From JBOGXA01 sp050694175 (lineage in GTDB: Bacteria; Actinomycetota; CADDZG01; WHSQ01), in assembly GCA_050694175.1 (NCBI GenBank), contig JBOGXA010000005.1:62001-126000 (forward strand): DNA of 64,000 nucleotides. The letters are read 5' to 3'. A program made the translations under genes and the position numbers. Position 1 is the first letter of the stretch, and every line of letters starts with the position of its first letter. The notes under the pieces were generated by a model. It saw nothing but the letters and a program-made list of their open reading frames with translations. It was not told the origin of the DNA and did not search any database. Positions 17,247-25,898 of this stretch are shown piece after piece.

Positions 17247-17663
17247 GTGAACTACTCGCCGTCGGCGCGTGCCGCCGTCTATTCAGTTGTTGGATACGCA
17301 GCGGAATGCTCGTTCAGCGCGCTCCACGATAGCCTCCGAAGACAACCGATTCGGTGGCGAACAAGTCCCTGGATGTTTCCGATCTACGCGCTCCTCCAGC
17401 CGCTCTTCGAACCCATCCATAACGGGCTCCGCAATCGCCCACTGCCGGTGCGCGCGGCCGCCTATGGTGTGGGCTTCCTTGCTGTCGAGTACGCCTCCGG
17501 GGCCACGTTGCGGAGGATGCGGGGCCGCGCGCCGTGGGACTACAGGTACGCGCGGCGCCATGTGCATGGGCTGATCCGGCCCGACTACTTCTTTGTGTGG
17601 GCTGCAGCGGGAATCGCGCTCGAGCCATTGCACGATCACCTCATGGGCGATTCAACGCAGTGA
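17247..17663 (+). CDS. Small membrane protein, putative ABC-transporter type IV-like (PF06541-like)
   Basis: About 138 residues with four hydrophobic segments. The string YASGATLRRMRGRAPWDYRYA resembles the GR.PWDYS motif of the CmpB/DUF1113 membrane family, whose members span the membrane four or more times; their role is poorly defined. I chose GTG at 17247 as start because the in-frame codon at 17202 would leave no promoter room against pfkB. Its stop overlaps the next gene (GTGA), so the two are coupled. Confidence 0.55.
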   Translation: MNYSPSARAAVYSVVGYAAECSFSALHDSLRRQPIRWRTSPWMFPIYALLQPLFEPIHNGLRNRPLPVRAAAYGVGFLAVEYASGATLRRMRGRAPWDYRYARRHVHGLIRPDYFFVWAAAGIALEPLHDHLMGDSTQ

Positions 17664-18148
17664 ACTGGCCGGTCCTGATTGTGGTCGCGGCGACTATGGC
17701 CGTCGGTCTTCTGGGAGTTGTCGTGCCGTTTGTGCCCGGTCTGCCACTGATCTGGCTCGCCGCACTCGTCTATGGCCTGATCGAGGGGTTCGATGGGGCC
17801 GGCGTGGTGGGGATGGTTGTAATCACCGCGTTGCTCGTGGCTGGCATCGTCGCGAAAGTGCTTATCCCATCGCATCGAGCCGTCGCCGGCGGAGCACCCC
17901 GATCAAGCATCGTCGTCGCCGCCGGGACCGGGCTCATCGCTTTCTTTCTTATCCCCGTGGTGGGCCTGCCGGTCGGCGCGGTCGGAGGCTTGCTGGCGGC
18001 CGAATACCGGCGTCTGAACGACTGGCAACAGGCGTGGCAATCGACGAGGATCGTCGTAGTGGGGTTCGGTGTCGGCGTGCTGGTCGAGTTCGCGGCGGGC
18101 ATTGGAATGATCGTCGCGTGGATGCTCTGGGTGGCCGTCGGGAGCTGA
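17660..18148 (+). CDS. DUF456 family membrane protein
   Basis: A 162-residue protein with four hydrophobic segments. It begins VNWPVLIVVAATMAVGLLGVVVPFVPGLPLIW, the DUF456 signature with the PGLPLIW loop, and ends GFGVGVLVEFAAGIGMIVAWMLW. The GTG start overlaps the preceding stop by four bases. Function of the family is unknown; DUF456 genes are widespread in bacteria. Confidence 0.8.
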   Translation: MNWPVLIVVAATMAVGLLGVVVPFVPGLPLIWLAALVYGLIEGFDGAGVVGMVVITALLVAGIVAKVLIPSHRAVAGGAPRSSIVVAAGTGLIAFFLIPVVGLPVGAVGGLLAAEYRRLNDWQQAWQSTRIVVVGFGVGVLVEFAAGIGMIVAWMLWVAVGS

Positions 18149-18204
18149 GGTGAACGGTCACCGCGCTCGTGGGACTCCTCACTGAAGTGCCGGACACAAG
18201 GGAG

Positions 18205-18234
18205 GGGCCGGGTGTCCCCACGGGCACCCGGCCC
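18205..18234. terminator. Strong GC hairpin between convergent genes
   Basis: GGGCCGGGTG (18205-18214) pairs perfectly with CACCCGGCCC (18225-18234) around a 10-base loop. It sits in the 263-base gap between the convergent DUF456 and MFS genes, where nothing else is visible. No clear U-run follows on either strand, as is common for actinobacterial terminators. Confidence 0.6.
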
Positions 18235-18411
18235 TTCGTGCGCCCCACGGCCGTCTATGCGGCCGCGCCCACACATGTTGTCCGCAGCGATTCCGGGAGC
18301 TAGGTATCACGGTTGTGGCTCACCCGGCGACCGGCGGGGCAGACCCCCTCCCGGCCGGCTCTATCTCCGTGTTAATGACTTCGGCAACCCGGACGCGTTT
18401 CCTGCCCAGCA

Positions 18412-19614
18412 CTAGTACTCGGAACTGCGCCGGTACCAAACCGTGGCGAGCACCGCGGCGAGAGCGAAAATGCCCGTCACCGCGCTCCACCCGAGGGCAT
18501 AGGTTCCCGACGCGTCAACGGAATAGCCGAAGATCGTGGGGCTAACGGCGAACCCACCGTAGAAACCGAGCAGGACCCAGCCCGAAGCACGCCCCGTCTC
18601 TTCGGTCTCGGTCTCGGCCAGCACCAACAGCATCCCCACCGAGTTCCATGTAATGGCTGTCGCGCCGAAGACTACGGCCGCCACCCACAGCCACCCGGCC
18701 CCCGCGATGTCGGCGAGTACCACCAACAGCGTCGCGGTCGCCGAACCCGCACCCATAACCGCAAGCGGCAACGCGAAGCGGCCGCGTCGTTCGCTCGCCC
18801 ATCCCCATATCACTCGCGAGAAGACACCGACTCCGCCTATCGTCGCTGCAACAAGGCCTGCGGTGGTAACGGGCATGCCCAACCGCTCCTCTGCGTAGAG
18901 CGGAAGGTACGCTGACGTCGCCGCAACCCCCAATCCCATCAGGAACCCGTACACGGCGGTTGCGCGCACGATGGGGTTGAGAGCGTCAACGACCGGAGAG
19001 TGGTGGTCGAGTTTCGATTGCTCCCCTTCATCAGGTGGCAATATCCGCAGCGCGGCGAGTAGTCCCGCAGCGGGAATGAGGCTCACGAGCGCGAGCGCGA
19101 GTCGCCAATCGGTGGTGCGGGCGGCTATGGGAAGCAGCGCACCGATCGCGAACCCACCTACCTGGACGCCTGCTTGCTTCACACCCATGATCACACCGCG
19201 CTGACCGGGCGGGATGTGGACGGCAACGAGCTTGTTCGTCATCGGGTTGCCCGCGGCCAGAGAACAACCCGCGACGGTCGCTCCCGCAACCATCAACGGG
19301 AACCCGGGTGCAACCGCCATACCGAGGGTCGCCAACGCCACGATCGCCATCGATGCCAAGAGGACCCGACGTCCTCCGAACCGATCGACGAGACGCCCCG
19401 CCGGGATGGATCCGACAGCGCCGATCGCGAACATCGCCGTCGTGAGCATGCCGAGCTGAAAGCGTGTGATGTCGAACTCATCGACAAGGAACGGCGCGAG
19501 CACACCGAACGAGAACTGTGCGAGCGTACCGGTGGCCATCGCGACCGCGAGGATGGCGGCAAACCCGGCTCGCCACGCGGGCGAGTGCGCCCGCTCGGGG
19601 GTGGCTGCGCACAT
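18412..19614 (-). CDS. MFS transporter (CynX/NimT-like)
   Basis: About 400 residues with twelve hydrophobic segments. LTTAMFAIGAVGSIPAGRLVDRFGGRRVLLAS (TM2-loop-TM3) contains MFS motif A, and GVIMGVKQAGVQVGGFAIGAL matches the KQAG/G..GG element common in the CynX/NimT (CP) subgroup. I prefer the ATG at 19614 (MCAATPERA); an in-frame start at 19671 would add 19 residues without similarity. It stands alone, convergent with DUF456. Substrate unknown. Confidence 0.85.
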   Translation of the reverse strand: MCAATPERAHSPAWRAGFAAILAVAMATGTLAQFSFGVLAPFLVDEFDITRFQLGMLTTAMFAIGAVGSIPAGRLVDRFGGRRVLLASMAIVALATLGMAVAPGFPLMVAGATVAGCSLAAGNPMTNKLVAVHIPPGQRGVIMGVKQAGVQVGGFAIGALLPIAARTTDWRLALALVSLIPAAGLLAALRILPPDEGEQSKLDHHSPVVDALNPIVRATAVYGFLMGLGVAATSAYLPLYAEERLGMPVTTAGLVAATIGGVGVFSRVIWGWASERRGRFALPLAVMGAGSATATLLVVLADIAGAGWLWVAAVVFGATAITWNSVGMLLVLAETETEETGRASGWVLLGFYGGFAVSPTIFGYSVDASGTYALGWSAVTGIFALAAVLATVWYRRSSEY

Positions 19615-19695
19615 GGGACTAATAGAACATGCGTTTCGCCCGACCTCACATGGGTAGCCAATCGGAACCATCAGACGAGTTGAGGGGTGGGTGAG

Positions 19696-19878
19696 ATGGG
19701 GTCAGATCGACGCCGACTTGTGAAGTGGCTGGTTGTGTTGATGCTCGTCTTCCCCCTTACGGGAGTGGCGTGTGAGGGAGAGGCGAGGGTGGAGACCGAC
19801 TCAGGCGAGCGAGAGTCTAAGGACAATGGTGGCGGCGAAGGTGAGGGGGGAGCCGACGTGGAAGTCGAAACCGAGTAG
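19696..19878 (+). CDS. Small acidic secreted peptide, possible lipoprotein
   Basis: About 60 residues. A basic start (DRRRLVK), a hydrophobic core (WLVVLMLVFPLTG) and VAC make a short signal with a possible lipid-attachment Cys, though position -3 is Gly rather than Leu. The mature part is a low-complexity stretch of Glu, Asp and Gly. GAGGGGTGG lies five bases before the ATG. I do not recognise the family; the gene may be spurious, but the signal plus ribosome-binding site support it. Confidence 0.45.
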   Translation: MGSDRRRLVKWLVVLMLVFPLTGVACEGEARVETDSGERESKDNGGGEGEGGADVEVETE

Positions 19879-19886
19879 CTGAAGAA

Positions 19887-20621
19887 CTAACTGGGTTTCC
19901 GAGCCACCAGCATGAACTCCGCGTGCTCCAGGTCGGGGGCGCGGCGAGCAAAGTTCCCGGGTTCGACCGACCACACGACCTCTGGGACAAGGCCACAGCC
20001 CAGGGCCAGGAGGCGCAACTCGCGTGGGGTGTAAACACCGGTCCACAGATCTACGGTGTGTTCTGCCCCCGCCTCGTCTCTTACGACCGATTTCTCGTGC
20101 ACGATGCCGGCGCCGGCATCGAACGTCGCATCGGCGCGTCCGACGCCTGCCTCGAAGTAGGCGCTGAAAGCGGTCAGGACCACGACGCTTCCGGGACGAG
20201 CCGCCTCCGCCATTCGTTTCAACACAAGCGCGTCGTCGTCGCCCATCAGCCCAAAGGCTCCTTGACAGATCGAGATGACCACGTCGAACTCGTCATCGAA
20301 CGGCATCTGGCGCGCGTCGACCTGAAAGAAGGAGACGGCGACGCCGGCCTCGCGGGCCCGCTCCGCGGCAACCTCCAACAACCGCTCCGAAACGTCCACA
20401 CCGGTCACAGACAATCCGGCGCCGGCGAGAGCGACGGCATGCCGTCCCGCCCCGCAGCCCACATCAAGTACGCGAGCGTCCGGGTGGAGGGCGAGCAGCT
20501 CGAGCAAGAACTCGACCTCCTGCTTCGTTCCCTTTGTGAAACCGTATCGGAGATACGCGGCGCCGAGGATGTCCCCAACGTCGGCGAAGTAGGCGCCTCC
20601 AGGGTGATGCGGAGCATTCAA
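19887..20621 (-). CDS. Class I SAM-dependent methyltransferase
   Basis: A 244-residue enzyme. Motif I is VLDVGCGAGRHAVALA (about 55-70), followed by GVDVSERLLEVA (motif II), QVDARQMPF (motif III) and FDVVISICQGAFGLM (motif IV region), all in order for the Rossmann-fold methyltransferases. The substrate is unknown. Its ATG overlaps the cca stop by four bases, so it is translated with cca. Confidence 0.85.
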   Translation of the reverse strand: MNAPHHPGGAYFADVGDILGAAYLRYGFTKGTKQEVEFLLELLALHPDARVLDVGCGAGRHAVALAGAGLSVTGVDVSERLLEVAAERAREAGVAVSFFQVDARQMPFDDEFDVVISICQGAFGLMGDDDALVLKRMAEAARPGSVVVLTAFSAYFEAGVGRADATFDAGAGIVHEKSVVRDEAGAEHTVDLWTGVYTPRELRLLALGCGLVPEVVWSVEPGNFARRAPDLEHAEFMLVARKPS

Positions 20622-22063
20622 TGGTTCGATGTCTTCTTCGCTTTGGGATCAACTCGATCACCGGCCGGCTCGATGCCGCGACTACGCGCCCATGCATCGA
20701 GCCGTCGATACACCTCGTCCTCCCCAAGAGGCCCCTCCTCGAGGCGCGCTTCCATAAGGAAATCCAGCGCTTCGCCGATGACCGGGCCCGGGCTGACGCC
20801 GAGATACGCCATGATCTGTCGTCCGTCGAGATCGGGGCGGATGCGATCGAGCTCCTCCTGCGCCGCAAGGTCCTTGATGCGCTGCTCGAGTTCGTCCATC
20901 CGCTCTGCAAGGCGCTGCGCCTTCGCCTGATTGCGCGTCGTGCAGTCTGCGCGCACGAGGTCGTTGAGTCGTCCCAGCAACGGGCCGGCGTCACGTACGT
21001 ACCGGCGCACTGCAGAATCCGTCCACCCCAGTTTGTACGTGTGAAAACGGTGGTGGAGCCGGATCAGTTGCTCGACGGCGTTGACGACTTCGTTTGGGAA
21101 TCGCAGGGCTCGCAGTCTCTCCCGCGCCATATCGGCGCCGACGACCTCATGGTGATGGAAGGACACGCCGTCCGGCCCGATCCGGCGTGTCCTCGGCTTT
21201 CCGATGTCGTGCAACAGGGCTCCGAGTCTTAGAACCAAGTCGGGTTCGGTTCGCTCGACAACCGCAAGCGTGTGCGCGAACACATCTTTGTGTCGGTGCA
21301 CGGGATCCTGTTCCAGCTTCAGTGCGCCAAGCTCTGGAAGAAACAAATCCGTTATGCCCGAGCCGTCTGCGAGCACCAGTGCTCGGCCGGGCGCGCGGCC
21401 AGTCAGCAAACGCGCCAGCTCTTCACGAATTCGTTCCGAGGAAATTGTGCGCAGCTTTTCCTTGAGGCGCGCGATCGCGTCGAGCACCGGCGGCTCGATC
21501 TCGAATTGAAGCTGAGAGGCAAATCTGAAGGCGCGCAGCATCCTTAGAGGATCGTCATTGAAGGAGGCATCTGGCTCCATGGGGGTTCTGATAACGCGGG
21601 CGTTGAGGTCGTTCAGCCCGTCGAAAGGATCGATTGGCTCGCGCTCCGGCAAACGGATGGCCATCGCATTGATCGTGAAGTCGCGGCGAGACAGGTCGAT
21701 TTTGATGTCCGACTCGAACGAGACGTCGGGATGGCGAGAACCCGCTTGATATCGTTCGGTACGGAAAGTCGTGACCTCGACCCGTTGCCCGGAGATGAGC
21801 GCTCCGACCGTTCCGTATTCGACGCCCTGGAGCCACATCGCGTCGGCTATCGGCTTCAGGATCGCCTGCGTCTGTTCTGGCAACGCATCGGTGCAGAAAT
21901 CAAGGTCGGTGTCGAAGTCGCGCCGCAGGGCGAGGTCGCGGACGGTCCCTCCCACGAGGTACAGCTCGTGTGACTCCTTGCGGAAGCGACGGGCGAGGTC
22001 GAGCGCGGGGGAGTCGTCCCCCAAAACGCGCGCGCCTGTTGAGCTTTGATCTCGAACCGGCAT
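20618..22063 (-). CDS. cca: CCA-adding tRNA nucleotidyltransferase (HD domain)
   Basis: Adds or repairs the 3' CCA end of tRNAs. Both tRNA genes in this window lack an encoded CCA, so the activity is needed. Of 481 residues, the N-terminal class II nucleotidyltransferase core shows LVGGTVRDLALRRDFDTDLD, with the GG and the DxD metal pair. RRDFTINAMA and RTPMEPDASFNDDPLRMLRAFRF are the neck motifs. A central HD domain (LLHDIGKPRTR, HHEVVGADMA) follows. It matches mycobacterial PcnA (Rv3907c) in type and position. Confidence 0.93.
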   Translation of the reverse strand: MPVRDQSSTGARVLGDDSPALDLARRFRKESHELYLVGGTVRDLALRRDFDTDLDFCTDALPEQTQAILKPIADAMWLQGVEYGTVGALISGQRVEVTTFRTERYQAGSRHPDVSFESDIKIDLSRRDFTINAMAIRLPEREPIDPFDGLNDLNARVIRTPMEPDASFNDDPLRMLRAFRFASQLQFEIEPPVLDAIARLKEKLRTISSERIREELARLLTGRAPGRALVLADGSGITDLFLPELGALKLEQDPVHRHKDVFAHTLAVVERTEPDLVLRLGALLHDIGKPRTRRIGPDGVSFHHHEVVGADMARERLRALRFPNEVVNAVEQLIRLHHRFHTYKLGWTDSAVRRYVRDAGPLLGRLNDLVRADCTTRNQAKAQRLAERMDELEQRIKDLAAQEELDRIRPDLDGRQIMAYLGVSPGPVIGEALDFLMEARLEEGPLGEDEVYRRLDAWARSRGIEPAGDRVDPKAKKTSNH

Positions 22064-22151
22064 ACTCCCAAGGTTAAGGCCGCCGGGGGTTACCCTTTCT
22101 AAACCGCATTTGCGTCGCCTGGCGGAGCCAAAAGGTTGGTTTAGAAGCGCC

Positions 22152-23234
22152 TTAGGAGACGGGCTGGAGGCCCTCCTGCTTGAGCATGATCTGGAAGTCG
22201 TGCTGGTTGGTCGCTGCCGCCATAGCCGCTGTGAGATCGACCAGCCCCGACCGGTACAGGGCCAGCAGCGCCTGGTCGAACGTTTGCATGCCGTAGAAGC
22301 CGGACTCCTCGACGATGTCGCGGATCATGTGGGTCTGCTCCGCGTTCAGAATCAGGTCACGCACGCGCCCGTTCATGACCAGCACCTCAACCGCCGGAAC
22401 ACGCCCTCGCCCGTCCTTCCTCGGCAATAGGCGCTGCGATACGACGCCTTTGAGTGCGGAGGACAGCGACACCCGGATCTGGTTCTGCATGTGGGGCGGG
22501 AAGAAGTCGATGATGCGGTTGACTGTCTCCGCGACATCGGTGGTGTGGAGGGTCGAGATGACGAGGTGACCGGTCTCTGCCGCCTGCAGCGCCGCCTTGA
22601 CCGTTTCTGGATCCCTGATCTCGCCGACGAAGATGACGTCGGGGTCCTGTCGCATGGCGGCCCTCAAAGCAGCCGCAAAGTCTCTCGTGTCGTGACCAAT
22701 CTCTCGCTGACTGACAATTGCCAGCCGGTCACTGTGCAGGATCTCAATGGGGTCTTCGATTGTCAGGATGTGGCACGCGCGCGTGCTGTTGATGTAGTTG
22801 ACCATCGCCCCTGTCGTCGTGGTCTTTCCCGACGACGTTGGGCCGGTGACCAGGATCAGACCCCGGTGCTCGTCGGCAAGGGTCTGTACGACGGGAGGCA
22901 GTCCGAGCGAATCGAACGACGGGCTTCCGGGAAGGACGCGCCGGCAGGCCATGCCGACCGTGCCGCGCTGGCGGAAGATGTTGACGCGGAAGCGCCCAAG
23001 GCCCCGCTCCGAGTAGGCGAAGTCGACTTCTCCGTTCATCTTGAATATCTGAACCAGCTCGTCCGAAAGGAGCTCCATGGCGGATCGCTCGCAGTCGGCC
23101 GCGCTCATGAGGGGGAACTCGGTTCGCTCGAGATGCCCGTTGATTCGCACGTAGGGCGGGCCTCCGGGCTTGATGTGCAGGTCGGAGCCCTTCATCTCAA
23201 CGGTGTAACGGAGAAAGTCGTGAATCGTCGCCAT
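22152..23234 (-). CDS. pilT: PilT-like twitching ATPase, orphan
   Basis: Hexameric ATPase that retracts type IV pili in other bacteria. About 360 residues from the ATG at 23234. The N-terminal PAS-like domain (FLRYTVEMKGSDLHIKPGGPPYVRI) is followed by Walker A GPTSSGKTTTTGAM, the Asp box (ILTIEDPIEILH), Walker B with VGEIRDPETVKAALQAAETGH and the conserved STLHTTD. All catalytic motifs are intact. No pilB, pilC or pilin gene is adjacent, so its role here is unclear. GGAGAGGGAAG lies upstream of the ATG. Confidence 0.92.
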   Translation of the reverse strand: MATIHDFLRYTVEMKGSDLHIKPGGPPYVRINGHLERTEFPLMSAADCERSAMELLSDELVQIFKMNGEVDFAYSERGLGRFRVNIFRQRGTVGMACRRVLPGSPSFDSLGLPPVVQTLADEHRGLILVTGPTSSGKTTTTGAMVNYINSTRACHILTIEDPIEILHSDRLAIVSQREIGHDTRDFAAALRAAMRQDPDVIFVGEIRDPETVKAALQAAETGHLVISTLHTTDVAETVNRIIDFFPPHMQNQIRVSLSSALKGVVSQRLLPRKDGRGRVPAVEVLVMNGRVRDLILNAEQTHMIRDIVEESGFYGMQTFDQALLALYRSGLVDLTAAMAAATNQHDFQIMLKQEGLQPVS

Positions 23235-23474
23235 GGGCCTGTGCTTCCCTCTCCAGGTCTTCTGCTCGACGGCGCCCGGCCCGGCTGAGCCTCGGCACCC
23301 AATCCTCCTAGCAATCGGCACCCCGATACCCCGGGTTGAGCGTCGACCACAGCCAATTAATGGATGGATTCGTCCCGTCTCGCTACGTCTTTGCTTGTTT
23401 CGTCCGAGTTGCCACCGGGTAGGTACAAACCGCACAGCCAGTTGATGGAGTTGAGAGGCCGGGAGGTTGGATAG
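23235..23474. promoter_or_regulatory. Divergent intergenic region with imperfect direct repeats
   Basis: This 240-base gap between divergent pilT and the KGG gene holds no gene. A 17-base motif occurs twice, CACAGCCAATTAATGGA at 23348-23364 and CACAGCCAGTTGATGGA at 23433-23449, differing at two positions and 85 bases apart. The first contains a near-palindrome CCAATTAATGG. They could be regulator sites for both genes. I looked for a c-di-GMP riboswitch and did not find the conserved core. Confidence 0.35.
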
Positions 23475-23669
23475 GTGATCCCAGAAGCACAAAAGATGTC
23501 GCGCGCCGAGGCGGGACGAAAGGGCGGCCAAACGACCAAGGCTCGCTACGGCCAGGAGCATTTTGGACGCATCGGTAAGGTCGGTGGGAAGAAGGGCGGC
23601 GAAACCACCAAGCGCCGGTATGGCTCCGAGTTCTATCAGAAGATCGGTCGGCTCGGGGGCTCGAAATAG
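23475..23669 (+). CDS. KGG-repeat stress protein
   Basis: A 64-residue highly basic protein. It carries the KGG motif repeatedly: AGRKGGQTTKARYGQEHFGRIG, then GKKGGETTKRRYGSEFYQKIG, matching the PF10685 family of small Gly/Lys-rich proteins found in bacteria, including GsiB/Con-10-like stress proteins. It starts at GTG and diverges from pilT. Function is unknown; family members are often induced by starvation or desiccation. Confidence 0.8.
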   Translation: MIPEAQKMSRAEAGRKGGQTTKARYGQEHFGRIGKVGGKKGGETTKRRYGSEFYQKIGRLGGSK

Positions 23670-23744
23670 CCCGCGGCGACCGCCGCTAACCAAGAGTCAG
23701 GACGAGCGCCCCTCGCTCCAGGCGGGGGGCGCAATCGCGCCCGG

Positions 23745-25898
23745 GTGTCTGACCGCCACCTCTTTATGCTGAACACGGTGACCACCCGATCTCGCTCCAT
23801 GTTGCGGTGCATCACTGTCACGTGCTTCCTGGTGACTTTGGTAGCCATCGCAGGCCCGCCCCGGATTGCGCGCGCCCAGGTCCCGGGCTTTACGGTCGAC
23901 CTCGTATCTCAGCCGGTGTGGCACGGCCCGGACGACATCCTCAACCTGAAGGTGCGGGTGAGCAACGATTCGGATGCGCCACTGGAGGGGTTCACGCTGG
24001 TGGTCGGGGCACTGTTTCGGACCGAGACCCGGTCCCAACTCCACGACGACTTCGACCTCGACGAGCAAGACCCGGTCGACTCGTTCCCCCTTTCGTTCAC
24101 GGACGAAACGGTCGATCCCGGAGCATCGACGGTGATCGAGATCAAACAGCCGGTGACGACCTTCTCCCATTTGGCGGAGACCACCGAGGCAGGCGTCTAC
24201 CCTCTCAAGGTCAGCCTCCGGGATGGTGCCGGAAATCCGCTGGATGCGATGTCGACGCAACTCATTTACTACCCGCAGGACCCCGAGGATCAACTCAAAA
24301 CCGTCGTGGTCCTGCCCATCGAGCGGGCCCCTCAAAGGGGGCCGGATGGCGCGTTTCGCGCGGACGAGCTGGGTCGTTTTCCACTCGAGTCTGCCCTTGA
24401 GCCCGGTGGTCAACTCCGTGCGCTCGTCGATACCCTTGCCGCCGCGACCGATCCCCGCTCGGGTAGAGCTCTTCACATCGGATTCGCCCCCTCTCCTCTA
24501 TTGATAGACGAGATCAACGATATGGCGGACGGGTACCGGAAGGTCGAGGGGGACGACGTCTCCGTCGTCGCTCGTACGTCCGACGATGCGGTCAACGCAG
24601 CCGACTTCCTGAGCGAACTGCGCTCCGCGCTCGCGTCGAGCGAGGTGCAACTACTGCTCACTCCCTACTCGGCCCCCGATCTTCCGTCGATCGCGGGAGC
24701 GCCCGACGCGATCGACGCGCAGATAGAGGCTGCGACCGACACCGTTTCCGAAGTGCTCGAGGTCCGCCCCACCGAGTGGCTGTTCCCACCGGGAGCCCGC
24801 CTCGACGACGACTCCCTCGCCCACGTCTCTGAACTCGGCTTCGATCACACGTTCTTCTCGGCCGACTCGCTCGTTCCCCCAGAAAGCCCCACCGAGAGTG
24901 GGTGCCCGGAGGAATTTCTCAGCTTCACATGCCCGGTTTCCATCTCGACTCCCGCGGGCGGGCGAGTCAGTGGCTACACGGTAGATGCCGAGCTGCAGGA
25001 CCGGCTCATCTCGCTGGTGCGCCCCGGAGACACTCGCCTCGAGCTCCAGCAACTGTTTGCGGAGACGGCGATGATCCGCGAGGAACAGCCGAGCAACGAA
25101 GACCGCGTGGTTCAACTCACCATCTCGCGGTCATGGCAGCCCCAACCGCGGGAGCTCCGAATCCTGCTCCGCGGACTTGCGCGCGCACCCTGGCTACAAA
25201 CGGTCACGCCCGAAGAGGGACTCGAGCGCACCCCGGATCGGGCGACCGACCGGCGGATCGTCACCCGGGCACAAGATCTGGCTGGGCAACCCGACTCCTC
25301 ATACTTCGACGACATCCGGTCTGCTGAGGAACTCGTCGGGCACTTCGGGTCCATCGAGCCGCCCGATTCCCTCACCCGGCGGCTCTACCGCAACCTGATG
25401 GTCGCCCAGAGCCGCGCGTGGTGGGCAGACCTGGGAGCGGGACGGAGTTACATCGTTGAGACGGAAGATGAGGTCCGGCGCGAGCTCGGCAAGATCGGGA
25501 TCTTCGGAGGCACCGAGCTCGAGATTGCCTTAACGTCCGAGCGCGGCGAGATCCCCGTGATCATCTTTCGTAATACCGAGTATCCGGTGCGAGTGAATGT
25601 CGTGCTCGAGTCGACACGGCTTGACCTTGCACGCGACGTCTTGCCGGAAGACATCGAACAGGCCCAGGAGCGGATCACGTTCGAGGTAGTGGCTCGATCC
25701 AGCGGAGAGTTCCCGCTCGATGTGCGTTTGACGACGCCTGATGGCTACGAATTCGGGGATGCAAAGCGAATAACTATTAGATCGACCGCGTTCAACCGCG
25801 TTGCGCTGGGCATCACGTTTGGAGCCCTGGCTTTCCTGGTCCTCTTCTACGTCGTCAGGGCTCTCCGCCGTCGGAGCGCAAGGGCGAGCGCGGCTTGA
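23745..25898 (+). CDS. DUF6049-like large extracellular protein, upstream of murJ
   Basis: A 717-residue protein with an N-terminal signal peptide (residues 25-45, ending ARAQ) and one C-terminal membrane helix (about 690-710, followed by a basic tail), so most of it should face outside. The region LNLKVRVSNDSDAPLEGFTLVVG resembles an Ig-like domain. A gene of this type (Rv3909, DUF6049) precedes murJ throughout actinobacteria. It overlaps murJ by four bases. The exact function is unknown. The start may be one of several codons between 23745 and 23800. Confidence 0.65.
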   Translation: MSDRHLFMLNTVTTRSRSMLRCITVTCFLVTLVAIAGPPRIARAQVPGFTVDLVSQPVWHGPDDILNLKVRVSNDSDAPLEGFTLVVGALFRTETRSQLHDDFDLDEQDPVDSFPLSFTDETVDPGASTVIEIKQPVTTFSHLAETTEAGVYPLKVSLRDGAGNPLDAMSTQLIYYPQDPEDQLKTVVVLPIERAPQRGPDGAFRADELGRFPLESALEPGGQLRALVDTLAAATDPRSGRALHIGFAPSPLLIDEINDMADGYRKVEGDDVSVVARTSDDAVNAADFLSELRSALASSEVQLLLTPYSAPDLPSIAGAPDAIDAQIEAATDTVSEVLEVRPTEWLFPPGARLDDDSLAHVSELGFDHTFFSADSLVPPESPTESGCPEEFLSFTCPVSISTPAGGRVSGYTVDAELQDRLISLVRPGDTRLELQQLFAETAMIREEQPSNEDRVVQLTISRSWQPQPRELRILLRGLARAPWLQTVTPEEGLERTPDRATDRRIVTRAQDLAGQPDSSYFDDIRSAEELVGHFGSIEPPDSLTRRLYRNLMVAQSRAWWADLGAGRSYIVETEDEVRRELGKIGIFGGTELEIALTSERGEIPVIIFRNTEYPVRVNVVLESTRLDLARDVLPEDIEQAQERITFEVVARSSGEFPLDVRLTTPDGYEFGDAKRITIRSTAFNRVALGITFGALAFLVLFYVVRALRRRSARASAA

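Noticed and set aside
23235..23474. Possible c-di-GMP riboswitch before pilT
   Set aside because: The minus strand has GCAAAGACG and GGTGGCAAC pieces, but the conserved GCAAACC stem-loop and the receptor pairing are absent.
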